DNA of 64,000 bases from Hippopus hippopus (GCA_946811185.2 OX328112.1:18891215-18955214); one strand, 5' to 3'. Positions 25,501 to 40,500 are shown, numbered from the stretch's first letter. Numbers and translations are program-made. The notes: a model not told the origin generated them from the sequence alone.

Positions 25501-28500
25501 TCAAAAATTGAAACTTGACTTTGGAAGAGTAGAAAACATTTGGGAAAAGGAGAAAATGCTGGTTACCAACATTTTTTCCTTTTCCCACAGTGTTTTCGGA
25601 AGGCCTCTTCCTCAGGGTCGTTAAAACCAGGGATTGTTTGGTAAAGGGTTAAGTGACAAATCGCATCATTTTAGCCAAATCTAAATTGTGGATGTGAATA
25701 CTTTCAGTATGGAGAAGTCTGAAGTTTTGTTGTTTAGTGTAAGAGTTAAAATATTACTAGGCCACAAAATTTTAGACATGTCAATGTTGAAAGCATTTGA
25801 AAAGATAACTCAAATATTCAAACAATGGAATTTTTCTTTAACAAGGTAGAAAACACAGTGGAAAAAGGAGAAAATGCTGATCAGCTCTCTATCAGAAGGC
25901 ACAATTTTAGGCTTGATGAAATAAAGACTATTCTAACATGACAAGTGAATTGGGATCTATAAACACAGTGCAACGAAAGCGTGGTAAAATCTACGTTATT
26001 CTATGTAGAGTGACGTCATTCTAATAGAGTAACGTCATTCTGTATAAAGTAAGTAAGTTATTCAATGGAATATAATCTGCATCCGCATTTTTACTCTAAG
26101 TATGAACTTGTTTTCCTTTGATTAAGAGTTGGTCAAGTTAGAATCGAAATAATCTTCTTTCTATCATGGTTTATCGTTCAATAAACCACGTTGTGAGTTA
26201 TGAGGCACAATGAATAAACCACTCGAGCTATCGCCCTCGTGGATTATTTATTGTGCCTCATAACTCACAACTGTGGTTTATTGAACGATAAACCACGATA
26301 GAGTGAAGATTATTTCTTAAATAGCAGCCTACAAATAAACCATTGCTCAAATAATGGCATTCATCTTTTAAAAGGGATTTTAAAAACATTTTCAAAGCCT
26401 TCTTTTTCATGGTTGTCAAAACATGAGATTGTTTGCTAAAAGGTAACATATTAACATCTAGGCAGACAATGAAAATAATGCAACAAAAGGAGAAACTACT
26501 ACATAACAAGGAGCATTTTCTCTGTTTGCTACAAAACTTCACTTGTTTTAATTTATTACAACTCATTATAATTAATCAGTATCATTCTCCAAATTCTACA
26601 GGGACTTTTTCAAGATTTTTGCTTTAATCGTTTACCACACAATTCCGATTTTTAAAGAAACAGAGGAAGAAGTCTACTTAAAACACTGTGAGAAAAGGAG
26701 AAAATGCTGGTAACCAGCATTTCCTCCTTTTCCCACAGTGTTTTCTATCCTTTCAAAGACAAGTCAAAACATTTGAGACAAATTTATTTTGTTATCTGTA
26801 TCTGCTTTCAATATGAATGAGTCTGAAATTCTTTTGTTTGGTAAAGGTTTGATTTATGTCATGAGATAACCACAGATAAATATTACATATAAACAACTCA
26901 CCTTGGCTTTTTCCACATTGTTCAGAGCCAGTAACTTATCTGTATTGACTTTACCTGTTTCCTCTGCTTTTAACCATGGATGTCTCATACATTCATCCAC
27001 AGACATTCTTAAACTGAAATCAGCAAAAAAATCCTGTAGACCTTTGAAATATAAGCAAAATAAAATCTAACCTTTTCCAAAACAACAAATTTTAGACTTG
27101 TACAAATTGAAAGCATTTCCAGATGACAAATTTAATGTGGCTCAAAAGAAAAGATTCGTCATTTAAAGGGTAGATAATAATGTGGGAAAAGCAGGAAATG
27201 ATGGTTATCAGCTTTTTCTGTTTTCAAGAATCTTCTACCTCAAGGAAGTTAAATCTTGAGATTGTGTTGTAAAGGGTTAAGTTATTTATTAGACAACATA
27301 CATCAAAGTCAGACTGCCTTTTATAGACAGTTTCAATTAAGATCATACTGAACGTAAAATAAGGGACTGTAAACAAGAGATGGGAGATAAAAAAACAAAG
27401 TCACATAATCAAAAATCTGCACAAACATGCTAAACTCTTACAAGACAACATAAAATATTCATCTGCAAATACTTCTATTCTAATGCCTCAAAAAGGAAAG
27501 AAAAAATGCATCACAGGAGAGTACCAATGCTATGCTGCAGTTGCTTTTAGGGTGAAAAATTTAAGTTAAGAAAGGGACATAACTGTGACAAAATAACCTC
27601 AGGTTTACATGCCTTTCTGATAGTTAACAACTTGCCAAAGTTTGAAGAAAAATGCTTCATTAATTACAGAGTTAACAGAAAATGTTGAGTTTTAGCAAGA
27701 TGGTGGTAAAAGCCAATTATCTACCTTTGCTGTTTGACCAACAACTTCTTGATAAAATCCTGTGCTTTTTTAGACACCTTTCCGAAACCTTCATCATCAA
27801 AACTGATCTGACACTCCGCAGTCTTGTTTAACACATCAGCATCTGTTTCTCCAGTGAAGGGGGCATTTCCTGTCAACCTAGTAACAAAGTTGAAAATTAT
27901 ACATCTTTTTAAATACTTTAACTCTTAGCCTACTACATCAGTGAAATGAACTTTTTAAGCCGATAGTAAAAACCCAAATATGGCAATTTCAAAATTTTTT
28001 TCTTGGGGAAAAAAAATCTCCTTATTGGAAAGTGTAGATCCAAAATCAGACTGCAAATTCTGTGCTGTCTGATCTTGAACTACACTGTCTACTAAAGCTC
28101 TTTGAGTTGCGCTAAGCAGCCTATGGTTTAATCTAATAACATATCTAAAACTGCACTTAATCAGACATGAATTATATAAAAGCAAACCTTGAAAAATCAA
28201 ATTTTTTTTTTCACCAATGGCTGAAACCAAACTTCTCCTCCAGTAAAAGGCTAGTCATGAGACTAGTCATGAAATCTAAATTAGACTTTTTTCTAGGATT
28301 ATTTCTCCTCCAATCTTGAACTATTTTCTTAGGACCCAGTGCCTATCACAAGTGCAGTTACTTTTGCAGCCTAAGGAGATCAAGATCAGACTGCACAATT
28401 TGATCAGATTACTCAGATTTTTGCAGTCTGATCTTGGATCTATACTGTCCTCTCTGCTAGAACATCCTAAATAAATTAAACCTGTAAATAGCAATAATTT

Positions 28501-31500
28501 TGGTCCTTTTCTGGGACTAAAATTGTCCATTTTGTTTATATGGCTAAACACTAATATCAGTATTAATTTCGGTGAGGAAAATAATTGAAATGAATATTAA
28601 AAAAAAAAACCCTCAAATCTTGTAACATCAATGCAGTCTAGGGCTAGAGTATCTTATATGGTATTGATAAATGTGAACTAAAAATTAGAAAGCAAGCTTT
28701 ATCCTATCAGATCTTTTTTTCCCCTTTGCTGTCTGAAAAAGCTTTTTGGTAGCCTTGGGCTGAAAAAAACAAGAGCCAAAACTTCATTTAAACTCACAAA
28801 ATATATGTTAAGACTCCGATTCCCCAAGTGTCAGTTTTTCCTGTCAAAACATCGTTGGTTATCTGTTCTGGTGATGCATATCCCACAGTTCCATAGTTAT
28901 GTGTGACGTCTTCGTCCAGGTCCTGGATACGAGACATAGCAAAGTTCACCAGCTTGGCTTCTTTGCCATCTCCACCAAACATCCTGATGTTGCTGGGCTA
29001 AAGAATCAACAAAAAATGTGGCTATAAGTAATTGAAAAAAAAAAAGTTACTTTAGAGAAGTACAGAAAAACCTATAAAGGGCCTAATTAACCTAATCTAA
29101 TAACAGTAATTGTTGAACCCTATACCAAATGATTTAATCAACTTACATTGATTTACAAATCAGAATTTTCCCCATTCATAGGGTCATAGGTTCCTGGTAA
29201 AAAAAAAAGATAGGAAAATCCTTGAGAATTATGTAAGGGACAGCATTATTCCTTTCTTTGGCATGATTTACGATCAAATGTTTGAAAAATAAGAATATAA
29301 CATACCCTCATGTCTAGATACAAAACACGTAAAGTTTCAAATTCTTTGAGAGTGTTCAGTAGATTCTTAATCACCATAGCAACATCAGTTTCAGTCCAAT
29401 TTCCATCTGCTGCAATTTTTTCTAACAGAGGAATACCAGATAGACTGTTTCTTTGTTAAGAAAAACTGTATATTTTGTAAAATGATCCAGAAAAAAGTTC
29501 ACCTGTTTTCTTTTAGCCCCAAAATAGTAATTTTTCTGAAATCTGAATTTAACACACAAACTCAACAAAACACTGTGCATCAACTCACAGAAAAAATATT
29601 CAAATTTCATCAACTGCATTTATTTTAACCCATAGGCTGCTTAGCAAGACACAATTTGCTTTTGCTAATAGTGTAGAACAGAATCACACTGCAAAAAACG
29701 TGCACTCTGATCTTAGATCCACACTGTCCTATCTGGTAAGATCTTTCTGACAAAGAGAACTTTAAAATTACTATATTTTGGCTTGTACTGTTTGCCGGCA
29801 ATTTTTTCATTTGATTTATGATGCAGTTTAACCTTTTACCACACAATCCTGTGTTTTAACAACCCTGAGGAAAAAGCCTTTTGAAAACAGTGGGAAAAGG
29901 AACAAAATACTGGTAGCTAGTAATTTCTCCTTCCACAATGATTTCTACCATTTTGACGACAAATGATATCATCTTTTGAACAAGACCATATTTGTCATGT
30001 GCAAATGCTTTCAATTTGGACAAGTCTTAATCTTTGTTGTGTTGGAAAGAGTTTAAAATATATAAATAAACTAACAAAGAGATGTAAAAGCTGAAACAAT
30101 GACAGAAAAAAAGATACGGTTCTGTAACGAAAACAAGGCTCCTCTCTGTTTCGAAAGCATCATGTATTTTGAGCACTCCATCCATTTGATTGACAGTTCG
30201 AAGTACTTCAAACTCCGAAAGAAAGAAATTCTTCTGGGCTCGGTTTCTCATGTAAATGAAATGAGCCTCGTAGCTGTTTCCTGTGGAAAGTTCTACAACT
30301 CTGCGAGTAACTCCATGCTCTCCCCTTAGGAAAAGAAGTGTATTAATTACAGTTTAACAAATGCCTTTTACATGAGACATGCTCTGGCAAAATGGGATTT
30401 AATGAATCTCTGTGATGCATTATACCAAGCAAGTCATCACATAACTATGGATCCATAAAATCCATTTTGTCTAACAACCAACTCAATGATGAGGTAGAAT
30501 GGTCCTTGGACATGCAGAAAATTTACCAAAGGCAAAAAGTTTTAACACTGGTCAGCCTGCACACACTGCATAGGCTGACCAGCGGGTTGACGCTTTTTGC
30601 AGATGCATTAAACCCCCTTTTCATAGACAGTAAGAAACATGATAGAGAATCTTGCTACTTTTTAGCTTATTATAATCCATACCACAAGCATTAAACGTTT
30701 TATACCCAACAATTCAGTATTTTAACTACCCCAAAGGAAAAGGCTTTTTAACAAATATTTCCCACAATGCTTCCTACTGCTTAAAAGACTAGGCGCATCA
30801 CTTGAGTTGCATTCGATCAATTTATCTGCAAATGTTTCAAGTTGAACAAGTCGAAAAATTTTGTCATCTGGTATAGAGGTTTACTGTATATGTGACCAGA
30901 ATTTGGGTATTCTTGACTGATTTCCGAGGTTTTACTTGCAAATATAATTCTTTGATGAACTGTCGATATTCTTTTCTTGCCATGTAAATCTGTATAAGTT
31001 AAAAATTGGCTACAAATATCTGACCATACATGTACTTACCTCCTTACTTCTTCAAGGAATGTATAAAACTCTTCAATTGGCGAGCTCTTTAAAATTACCT
31101 CCCTTGGGGTGGCAGCATCTGTGAATTTAGGATAACATGTAAATACAAGTAAACAAGACTGCAATATTAATTCAATAAGTAATTTTTAATACGATATTTT
31201 TTAACTTGTATTCAAGTCTTCAACCTTAATACACATTACAATACATATATATCTCTTTACCAAATGACAAAAAATTTTAAACCTGTCCAAATTTCGAACG
31301 CTTGCAGATAACAGAATAAGTGTGACTAAAACAATGCGTTTTGTCTTTGGACAGTCAGAAACATAGTAGGAAAGGAGAAAATGCTGATTATGAGCATTTT
31401 CTCCACTACCCACAGTGTTTTCTAAGGTGTCTTTCCTGGAGTTATTAAAACTTGAGATTGTTTGGTATAGGGTAAACAAGAATTTTCGTTCAGTCATCCC

Positions 31501-34500
31501 CTTGGTGTGAATGACATTTTACTCCAAACATTGATAGCACACCAACAGCTTACTTTCCAAGTCTTTAGTGAATTTTAACAGTGCTATACTCCTTGTTTGT
31601 CACAACTGTTTGGAAAGAAAGGAAAAAAAAAAAAAAAAAAAAACAGTGAGGGAAAAGGAGAAATGCTGCTAGCTAGCAGCATTTTCTGATTTTTCTACAA
31701 TGTTTTCAGAGGCCTAGAAATACTTTTCTTCGGTTTCCTAAATATAAGCTACCTTTCGGTAAAGTTGAAAATAACATATATAAAGCCTGAGTAAATAAAG
31801 ACCAAGATCTATGTACATGTACCTTCCACAGTTAATCTACAAGCAGTGGTAACTTTTCCCGCTGCATTTTCAACAACACAGGCATACACTCCACTATCAC
31901 TGACCAGACCATTTGTAATCTCTATAGAGTACTCTTCAGTGTCTGCCTGCTTGATTGCAATTCTGGAAGATTCTGCAAGTGGTTTCCAGTCTTTCATCCA
32001 TTTAATGTTGGGGTTTGGGTATCCGTCCACTTTACATTTCATGGTTATGTTGTTATAAGAGAGCAAAACCTGATCAGTCAGGGGTTCCAACACTGTAGGG
32101 GGTTCTGTAACACAAATATTGGATTGATTTCAACCCTTTACCAAACAAGACCAGGTTTTCACAACCCTGGGAAAGAAACCTTTTGAAAACATTGAGAGAA
32201 AAAGAGAAAATGCAGGTAACCAGCATTTTCTCCTTTACCCACAATGTTTTCTACCCTATCAGAGACCTTATACTCATGTGTACTAATTTGGAATTTGTCA
32301 TTTGTAGATGTTTTGAATTAGAAAGTCTAAAATGTGTCATTTGGGAAAGGGATGATAGTGTTTTATGTGATTTTCAGCTAAAACTTCTACTGCACAACGA
32401 CCCCTGGATAACCAATCAATAAACCTAAAGGCTATAAAAAAATGAGAATAACCACAATATCAGCACAACCAATGCTGTTGGTACTCATATAAACTGTCTA
32501 AGGTGCTTTCCATACCTCAAAATAATATCTTGTGAGATTGATGGATAATATAGTGGGAAATCTGAAATGTTTATCAAACTTACCTGCCAAGTCAAAAGTT
32601 ACAACTTTCACAGCAGCTCCATGTTCATTTTCAGCGTAACATTTATACTCCCCAGAGCTGTCCTTATTAACATTCTTTATTTCTAGAGTTATGGCCCCTG
32701 CAAAACAGAACAACAGAAAACTAGGTTTTAAACACTTTACCAAATGTGTTAAAACAAAGTTAACTCTGTACCAAACGACAAAATTTCTACTCAATTGAAC
32801 TGAAAGCATTTGCAGACTACCAAATGAATGGAGCTAAAACAATGACTATTGCCTTTAATATGGTAGAAAATATTGTGGTTTTCTCCTTTACCAACAATGT
32901 TTTCAAAAGCTTTCTTCTTCAGGGTGTTTAAAACTCAGGATTGTATAGTAAACAGTTTTCTAGTTACTATCCCAGTAATTTTAAGACATGCTGAAAACTA
33001 GTTCAAACTACATTTGCAGAAAAGGAAAAAGATTTTTTCAACAACATGGAAAACATAACACGCAACTGCTTCTTTTCCAACAATATTTTCCTATGTTATC
33101 AACTTGTAGAGTGTAAAAAGTTATAGTTGTACAGTAATTGGTTTATATGGTGTAAATTTAGAATTGCTGGTAAATGCAATTGAATGGTGTTTTATGCCTT
33201 TTTCATCATTATTCCATTCATATCAGTCCTAGCTTACTTACTCATGTATGTCTTGGGTTTCAGGAGTACTAGGCTAGTACTTTGAAGTGTCTTACCTAAG
33301 GAGACTCCTACGAAAAACTAAGTGAACCTGGGACCAAGAGGTTTTGAATGCCTCCACCACTTTGTCACACAGAACCATTAATAAACAAGAACCAAAGAAT
33401 TACTCACCATTTGATGTTATAAAGGCACTATATTGATCTCCGTACTTCAGTTTCTCCTCGCCGAAATACCAGTGCACTGTGGGTAATGGGTAACCTTTGA
33501 CCCTCAGAGTTATCTTTCCTTTTTTTCCCTCCACACCATACTGGGTGTCATAAGTTGTTTCTACATATTCTGGCTGTCGAGCTATGGTAAACGAAATAAG
33601 AAAAAAAAAAAATCTACATATCAGCTTCTAGAAAAATTATAGAGAAGACAAAAAAGTTCTGGTATGGGTTCCCTTTTTTAATAGTTACCAACTAGCCAAA
33701 GTTTGAAATAAAAATCATTTGTAATGACAAAGATACAAGAAAGTGTCAAATTTTTGCAGATGAATAGATCTATGAAAAAGCCAAGCTAAGAATTCATTCA
33801 TATTGTCAAAATAGTAAAACAAATGATAATCTTACGAATTTTATCCTGGGAGTCCTCATCAGGCGTTTTAAGCCCTCCACTACCACTTCCATAATCAATG
33901 GAGGAACTACGTCGTGCACGAAGAGACAAATATGCTGAAAGACTGTCACGTGACCCAGATCTACTGCGTGTCTTTTGTGGGACATAATCATCTAGAAAAT
34001 AATAAAAAGAAAACCATCAGTATATAAACAATTGTTTGTTTTGTGTTTTTTGTGAGACATGGTTATTTAGAAAATATGAAAAATATCAGAAGATAGCTCT
34101 TTTTGTTTAATGTTTTACAATATTATTTTGGTCTTTTAGCTGATATTTTCTGGTTTTTACCTGAAAAAAAAACAGGTCTGTTAACCCTTTACCAAACGAC
34201 AAAATTTCAGCCTTGCCCAAATTGAAAGCATTTGCAGACGACAATTTCAATGTGGCTCAAAGTGTGCAATTTTTCTTTGAAAGGGTAGAAAACATTGTGA
34301 GAAAAGGAGAAAATGCTGGTTACCAGCATTTTCTCCTTTTCTCACAATGTTTTCAAAAGACTTCTTTCCCAGGGTCGTTAAAAGTCGGCATTGTGTGGTA
34401 AAGTGTTAACAGGTGTTTAACAATATTGCGTAGTGTACACCTTTGATGTCAGATTCATGGTAACTTTGTAAACATCCTGAAAAAGGCACAAGCCCAAAAG

Positions 34501-37500
34501 TTGATTTATAATTTTAAAAGAAACTCATACATGTTGTTAAGAATTTTTCATTTTCTGTTTTTAGCTGCAATAGTTTGCTTACTTATTTACATTTTAAGAC
34601 TATTTACACATGTATTTTACAACCAGTCCTTGCAACAAACACAATGGTCAAAGCCTATTTACTGACCACCACAAATAAAGATGTTGTTTAGTTGTATGAC
34701 TCTATGAATAATTTTACATTGTATCAGCAGCTATGGTCATTTAGCCCACATGATGGGCAATACTGTGGCAAGAGGATTCAAATGAAACAATACAAACCTC
34801 TTTCTCTGTAGACAGACACAGGTAAAGTTGGATCACTAATGCCATGCTCATTCTTGGCTCTAACCCTAAACATATAATCCTGCTCTGGATTTAAACCCAA
34901 CACCTGATAGCTAGTCTCAGCAATATCCCTGGTTACTACACACCAAATATGACCTGGTGGTTCCCTCTTCTCTATGATGTATGAAACTCCAGAACTTTTC
35001 ACATAGGATGGTACCCTGCTTGGGGCCCAACTCAGAGTAAGGCTGGTGGGTTGTACATGCGAACACTGAGGTCGGTTAGAGGTCATCCTAGGTGGACCTG
35101 GAAGTGAAACAATTAGTATAATGTTGACTATTAATCCTTTCTCCACACAAGCCCATATTTATTTCATCGAGTGAACATCATCGGTAATATTTTACCGATG
35201 ATTTTCACGAGATGAAATAAATTTCGATCTTTCACCATAAAAAACAAGTATTCTATTTATTTCATGCTTTTAACCCTTTTTGGGGGAAATTACATCAAAA
35301 TCCAGTACAGCTCTTCTCAGTTATTCCCCTTGGCATGCCCCCTCAGCATAGCAACGCATTACAATATTACGTCAAGCGTGAGAAATGTAAGGTAAGTTAC
35401 GTCATATTTCCATCTGGTTGTGAGGCATGCACATTTTACCTAGGTAACTAGTGCGTGGGAACAACTGTTTCCGCCTTCAACTGAAGAGTTAGAATATAAA
35501 AATCGGTATTTTCACTGGTCGTAACCATGAAATACCGAAAAATATTTCACCGATATCTCTCGATAACCTACCGGAAAGCATGAAATAAAGTTATGGAATT
35601 AGCTGAGTTGTGATGAATGCAGTTGCCTGGTAAATGGATCTCGAAAAGAATTCAAATGACCACAATTTCTGTCACAATAACCAATCAAAATGAACACTGT
35701 TGATGCACAAGTTCCCATGGAAGAATGGCTTCCATTAAAATTTCAGTCGAATTCGTTGAAAACTTCAGGAGGGGAAGAGGACACAAAATTGTATTTAAGG
35801 ACTGACTGACAGATGTACAGACAACCTGATTGCGGTATACTGTATTGTAAGGGACTATAAAAGAAAAAGACAACTTACCTGTAGAGGTGAGATTATCTAG
35901 GTATGAGGTGTTAACTGTAACATCTTCCTTTAGCTCTCTCTCTGTGCTGGACAATCTTGACCCTGGTCTAGAACCTGAAAAATTGTTTTGTGATCATTTA
36001 TCAAACCCTAGACTGCTTGCTCATTACAAAACAAATAGTTTTTTAAACAACATTGGGTAGGAAGGCTCTTGAAAACAAAAGCACTGCATAAGGTTGCCAA
36101 TGCACGGCTGCAGTTGTTTTAAGTAGAAAAAAAGGCATAACTGTGTCAAAAGTATTTCGATGGTTACCTGCCCATCATGTTTCCCTTTGGACTGTTAACA
36201 ACTACTCCAAGTTTAAAGTAAATACCTTTAGGAATGACGGAAATATCATAAACTGTCGACGTTTATAAAAATTCTAAGTCGAAAAAGGTGCATATCTGTG
36301 TCAAAGATATTTTAAAGATACATCTTCACTCGTTTTTTAACTGTTTTTTTCTTTATATTATGACACTATAATCACTCTTGTATCTTCATGCCAAATATTG
36401 ACCCTGATGGTTGCAAGGTTGCACAGACTACAGCAGGTAGAAAATGCATTTCATTCTACTGCGGCTAGCCATAGACGTAACAACCACAGTTTCCAGTTTA
36501 AATCAAAGACAAATCCCCCCAGTTTCTTTACCCCATACACCTTACATTGATTTTTTATCTACGTTTAAACAGACGACTACATTACAACACCGTCAAGTTT
36601 TAACAGCGTTTGTTTACTCTCTAGCTGTAGAGATGTCTCTTTAATGGTTACCTGCCCCAGTTGTATGGGTTCCCCTTTTGGTAGAGATATTATGTCGAAG
36701 TTTTTGCACAAAAATGACGCAGACTACAACACAGATGACACCAGGGCTGACAATACCCAAACATTTTCTTTCAAAACAGCCAAGTTAAAAATCATGGGAA
36801 AAATAGAAACTAGCATTTTTCCTTTTACCAGTGTTTTGCACTTTATCAAACCTTAACACTTTACTGGACAACAAAGTGTATGATATGTCCAAATACATTT
36901 TTCTATGCACGACGAAAAATTTTGCGAGAATGGGAGAAAATGCCCTTTACCAGCATTTCCTCCTTTTCTCACAATGTTTTCAAAAGTCTTTGTTCTCAGG
37001 GTTTTAAAAACTCTAGATTGTTAAGGTTAACAAAAAATATTACTTTCAGTGATATGTTCTACAGGTTTCAGTTTTGCTTTTCCTTATGGTGGCTATATTT
37101 TCCTACCAGTCTTACCTCTGGATCTCTGTATCATTATTGGCAGTGTAGGCTCACTGGTTCCAAACTCGGTCTCAGCTCGGATTCTGATATGATAGTCTCG
37201 TTTAGCATCCAAACCTTCTCGTACGTACTGACAGTCAACCAGTCCAGTGACATCCCGACGCCAGCTTGTGTTTGGAGGTTCCTGAATATGTAAGACATTT
37301 GTGTTTTGTTAAAACATATGAGCTATGCCCTGTAAAAAGGGGGCTTAATGTATCTGCAAAACGTATCGACCCATGTAAGCCTGCACAGTCGATTCAGGAT
37401 TACACCAGTCAAACCTTTTTTTGCTATTTGTAAATTTTCTGCATATCCAAGGACCACTTTTCTTCCAGTTCAGTCAATTGCTAGACTAAATGGATTTAAT

Positions 37501-40500
37501 GGTTACATCGTTATGTGAAGTCTTGCTTGGTATAATGCAGCACAGAGATGCATTAAGCCCCCTTTTGCCAGGGCATGGCTCAATTATTTATTTTACATCA
37601 ACTGCAAAAAAACTTCTCACAACTTGTATTTATAACTCTTGTGGACTGCTTCCTGGAAAACTTAACAGTACTTGTACTGTGATGTGGGTGATTCCTACTG
37701 TTGATCCTGCTCATGTTGAGAATCAAACTTGGAACCTTTGCCTATGCTCTATCTTTATGCCACTGTCTCAAACAGCAACAACCAAAAAAAAAATTTATAT
37801 CCATATGAACTCACTGAAGTAGCACTGCAATTTTTTAACTAATTTGAAAAATTAAAAAAAAAAAAATTCTACTTATGTATTTCTAAGTATTTCACAAAGA
37901 TAGAAAATGTAATAGAAAATTTTGTCATTTTCAGACAGCATTTCCTGAAATCATTAAATCAAGGAAGTTTTACTCCTTATCTAACAATCCCACAGATTTC
38001 ACGAATCTGTGCCAAGCAAGAACCTAAGAGACACTCTAAATGTGCTTGCTCAATCCCTAACCAAACAATATTGAGTTTCAGCAAACCTGTCGCAGAGGGC
38101 TTTTAAAACAGTGTGAGAAAAGGAGATAATAGTGATAACCAGCATTTTCTCCTTTTCTCCAAAATGTGTTCTACCCAAATCAAAGACAAATCTCATCGTT
38201 TGAGCAAAATTTACTTTGTTGACTCCTCATGCTTTCAAACTTGAGATGTCTAAAATTTTTTCCTCAGGTAAAAAGATATGAATGATTTCTGCTCAATACA
38301 TGTACAAGTTCATTTCAGCATGCTTGCTCTTAATATTGTGCTAAATTACTAAATGTTGTTTTACCACATGAGAAAATTTAGACCTGTCCAAACCCAAAGC
38401 GCATGCAGACACCAACTTGAATGTGGCTAAAATTGCGTAAGTTGTCTTTGATAGGAAGAAAATATTGTGGGAAAAGGAGAAAATGCTGTTTACCAGCATT
38501 TTCTCCTTTTCCCACAATGTTTTTTAAAGGCTTCTTTCTCAAGGTCATTAAAAGTCAGCATTGTGTGGTAAAGGGTTAATAAAGGTGGCCACTGAAACAT
38601 ATTTTACCATATTTCTTTGATAAAGACAAATTACCTTCATTTCTATGACATAGGTAATGGGTGTCTGGGTTGCGTAAGCGGGAATCCTTGCAGGTAGCCA
38701 TGTAAACCAGATTGAGGTCTCTGTCTGAGTGTTGACTCTTGGTGTATCAATGGGTAATTTAGGTGGCACTTGATGGGAAAAAAAGTAACAAATTCACATA
38801 ATTTATATAACTCATTACGGCATGATCAAAAAAGTCTTTGAAGCTCTAAAGCTATACACCAGCTGAAATGATGAATTTAAGTCTTGTACTAAATGATCCA
38901 CTGACCCGAAGGTAGATGACTTTTGAAAACATCCTGGAAAAAGGAGACAATGCTACTTTGCAGCATTTTCTTCCTTTCCAAGAATGTTTTCTATCCTTTC
39001 TTAGACAAGTTTAGTCCTTTGAACTACATAAATTTTGTAGTCTACAAATGCTTATGGTATGGGCAAGTCTAAAATTTTATATGTACTGAGTCAACCCTGT
39101 ACCAAACAATCACGACCTTAATGACTCTGAGGAAGAAGCATTTTGAAAATATTGTGGGAAAAGGAGAAAATGCAGGTAACCAGTATTTTCTCCTTTTCCC
39201 AAATGTTATGAGCAGTGTTTAATTTTTCGTCTGCAAATGCTTTCAATTTGGACCAGGTTAAAATTTTGTCATGTGGTGAAGAGTTAAACAAAGTTCCTTT
39301 AGAGGCTTATTTCACAGGTTTCACTTACATATACAGTATAAGTTGAACTTTTTGCAATGTGGAAATTTTTGTGATTTCGCGAATTTGAAAACTTTGCAAA
39401 CTTTTCTGTTTGCATATTTTACCACAGCTATACCAACAAATAATGAGTGTCTTGAAGTCAAAAACATTTACGTACGCAAAATGTCCATAACAGATAATTC
39501 GCAAATTTTTCGACAGGCGTATATATCCACATATACAGAGTAACACTTATCAAAAATAACTGAAAAATTACAAGACTGGTGATATATGACATAAAGGTAT
39601 GAGTCATGCTCTGGTAAAAGGAGCTTAATGCATCTCTGTGATGCGTAATACCAAGCAAGTCATCGCTTAATTATGGATCCATAAAAACCATCTTGTTAAC
39701 TCCTTACCAGACGACAAAATTTTAGCCTTGTCCAAATTGAAAGCATTTGCAGACGACAATTTCAGTGTGGCCCGAACGGTGCAATTTTTCTTTCATAGGG
39801 TAGAAAACTTTGTGGTAAATGGAGAAAATGCTGGTTACCAGCAATTTCTCCTTTTCCCACAATGTTTTCAAAAGGCTTCTTTCCCATGGTCGTTAAAGGT
39901 CGTCATTGTGTGGTAAAGGGTTAAATAACCAGCTGAATCCAGAGGTAGAATGATCTTTCGACTTATGGAAAATTTACCAAAAGCAAAAGTTTTGACACAT
40001 GTCAGCGTGAGATACTTTTTGTAGATACATTAAACCCCCTTTTCACAGAGCATAGCTTATATTTGTCAAACAATATGTTTGACTATCACTATCCATTGGC
40101 TAGTTTTCTGAAATTGAACCAAGTGACTAAATTCCGATAAAATGTTAAATACACACACATGAACACAAAAAACACACCACAAAACACTCCAAACCACACT
40201 GAACTCAAACCAAATGGGAACAAATCAAACCTAAATTATTTAGTTAAAGAATTTTTCCTGTACATGGCATGGAAAAAGGATACATGGTTTTGAAAATAAT
40301 TTGGCATTATGAGAAGAGGTTCTTTTTATAATTTGTGAAACAGTTATGATGCATCCCAGAAAAATTTAGAATAACAAAGTTTTGATGATCTATACTATGG
40401 AAACATTCAATTCATTTTCTGATCAACAGAATCAAATTAATGATTATTCCACATTGACCATCTTGGGTACTGGTAAAAATTGTTTGCTTTTACTTGTAAC

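Noticed and set aside
34213..34401. Small plus-strand frame reading MPKLKAFADDNFNVAQ (similar ones near 39728, 43697, 52056 and 62970)
   Set aside because: The same peptide appears wherever a family A MITE occurs; it is a repeat shadow, not a protein family.
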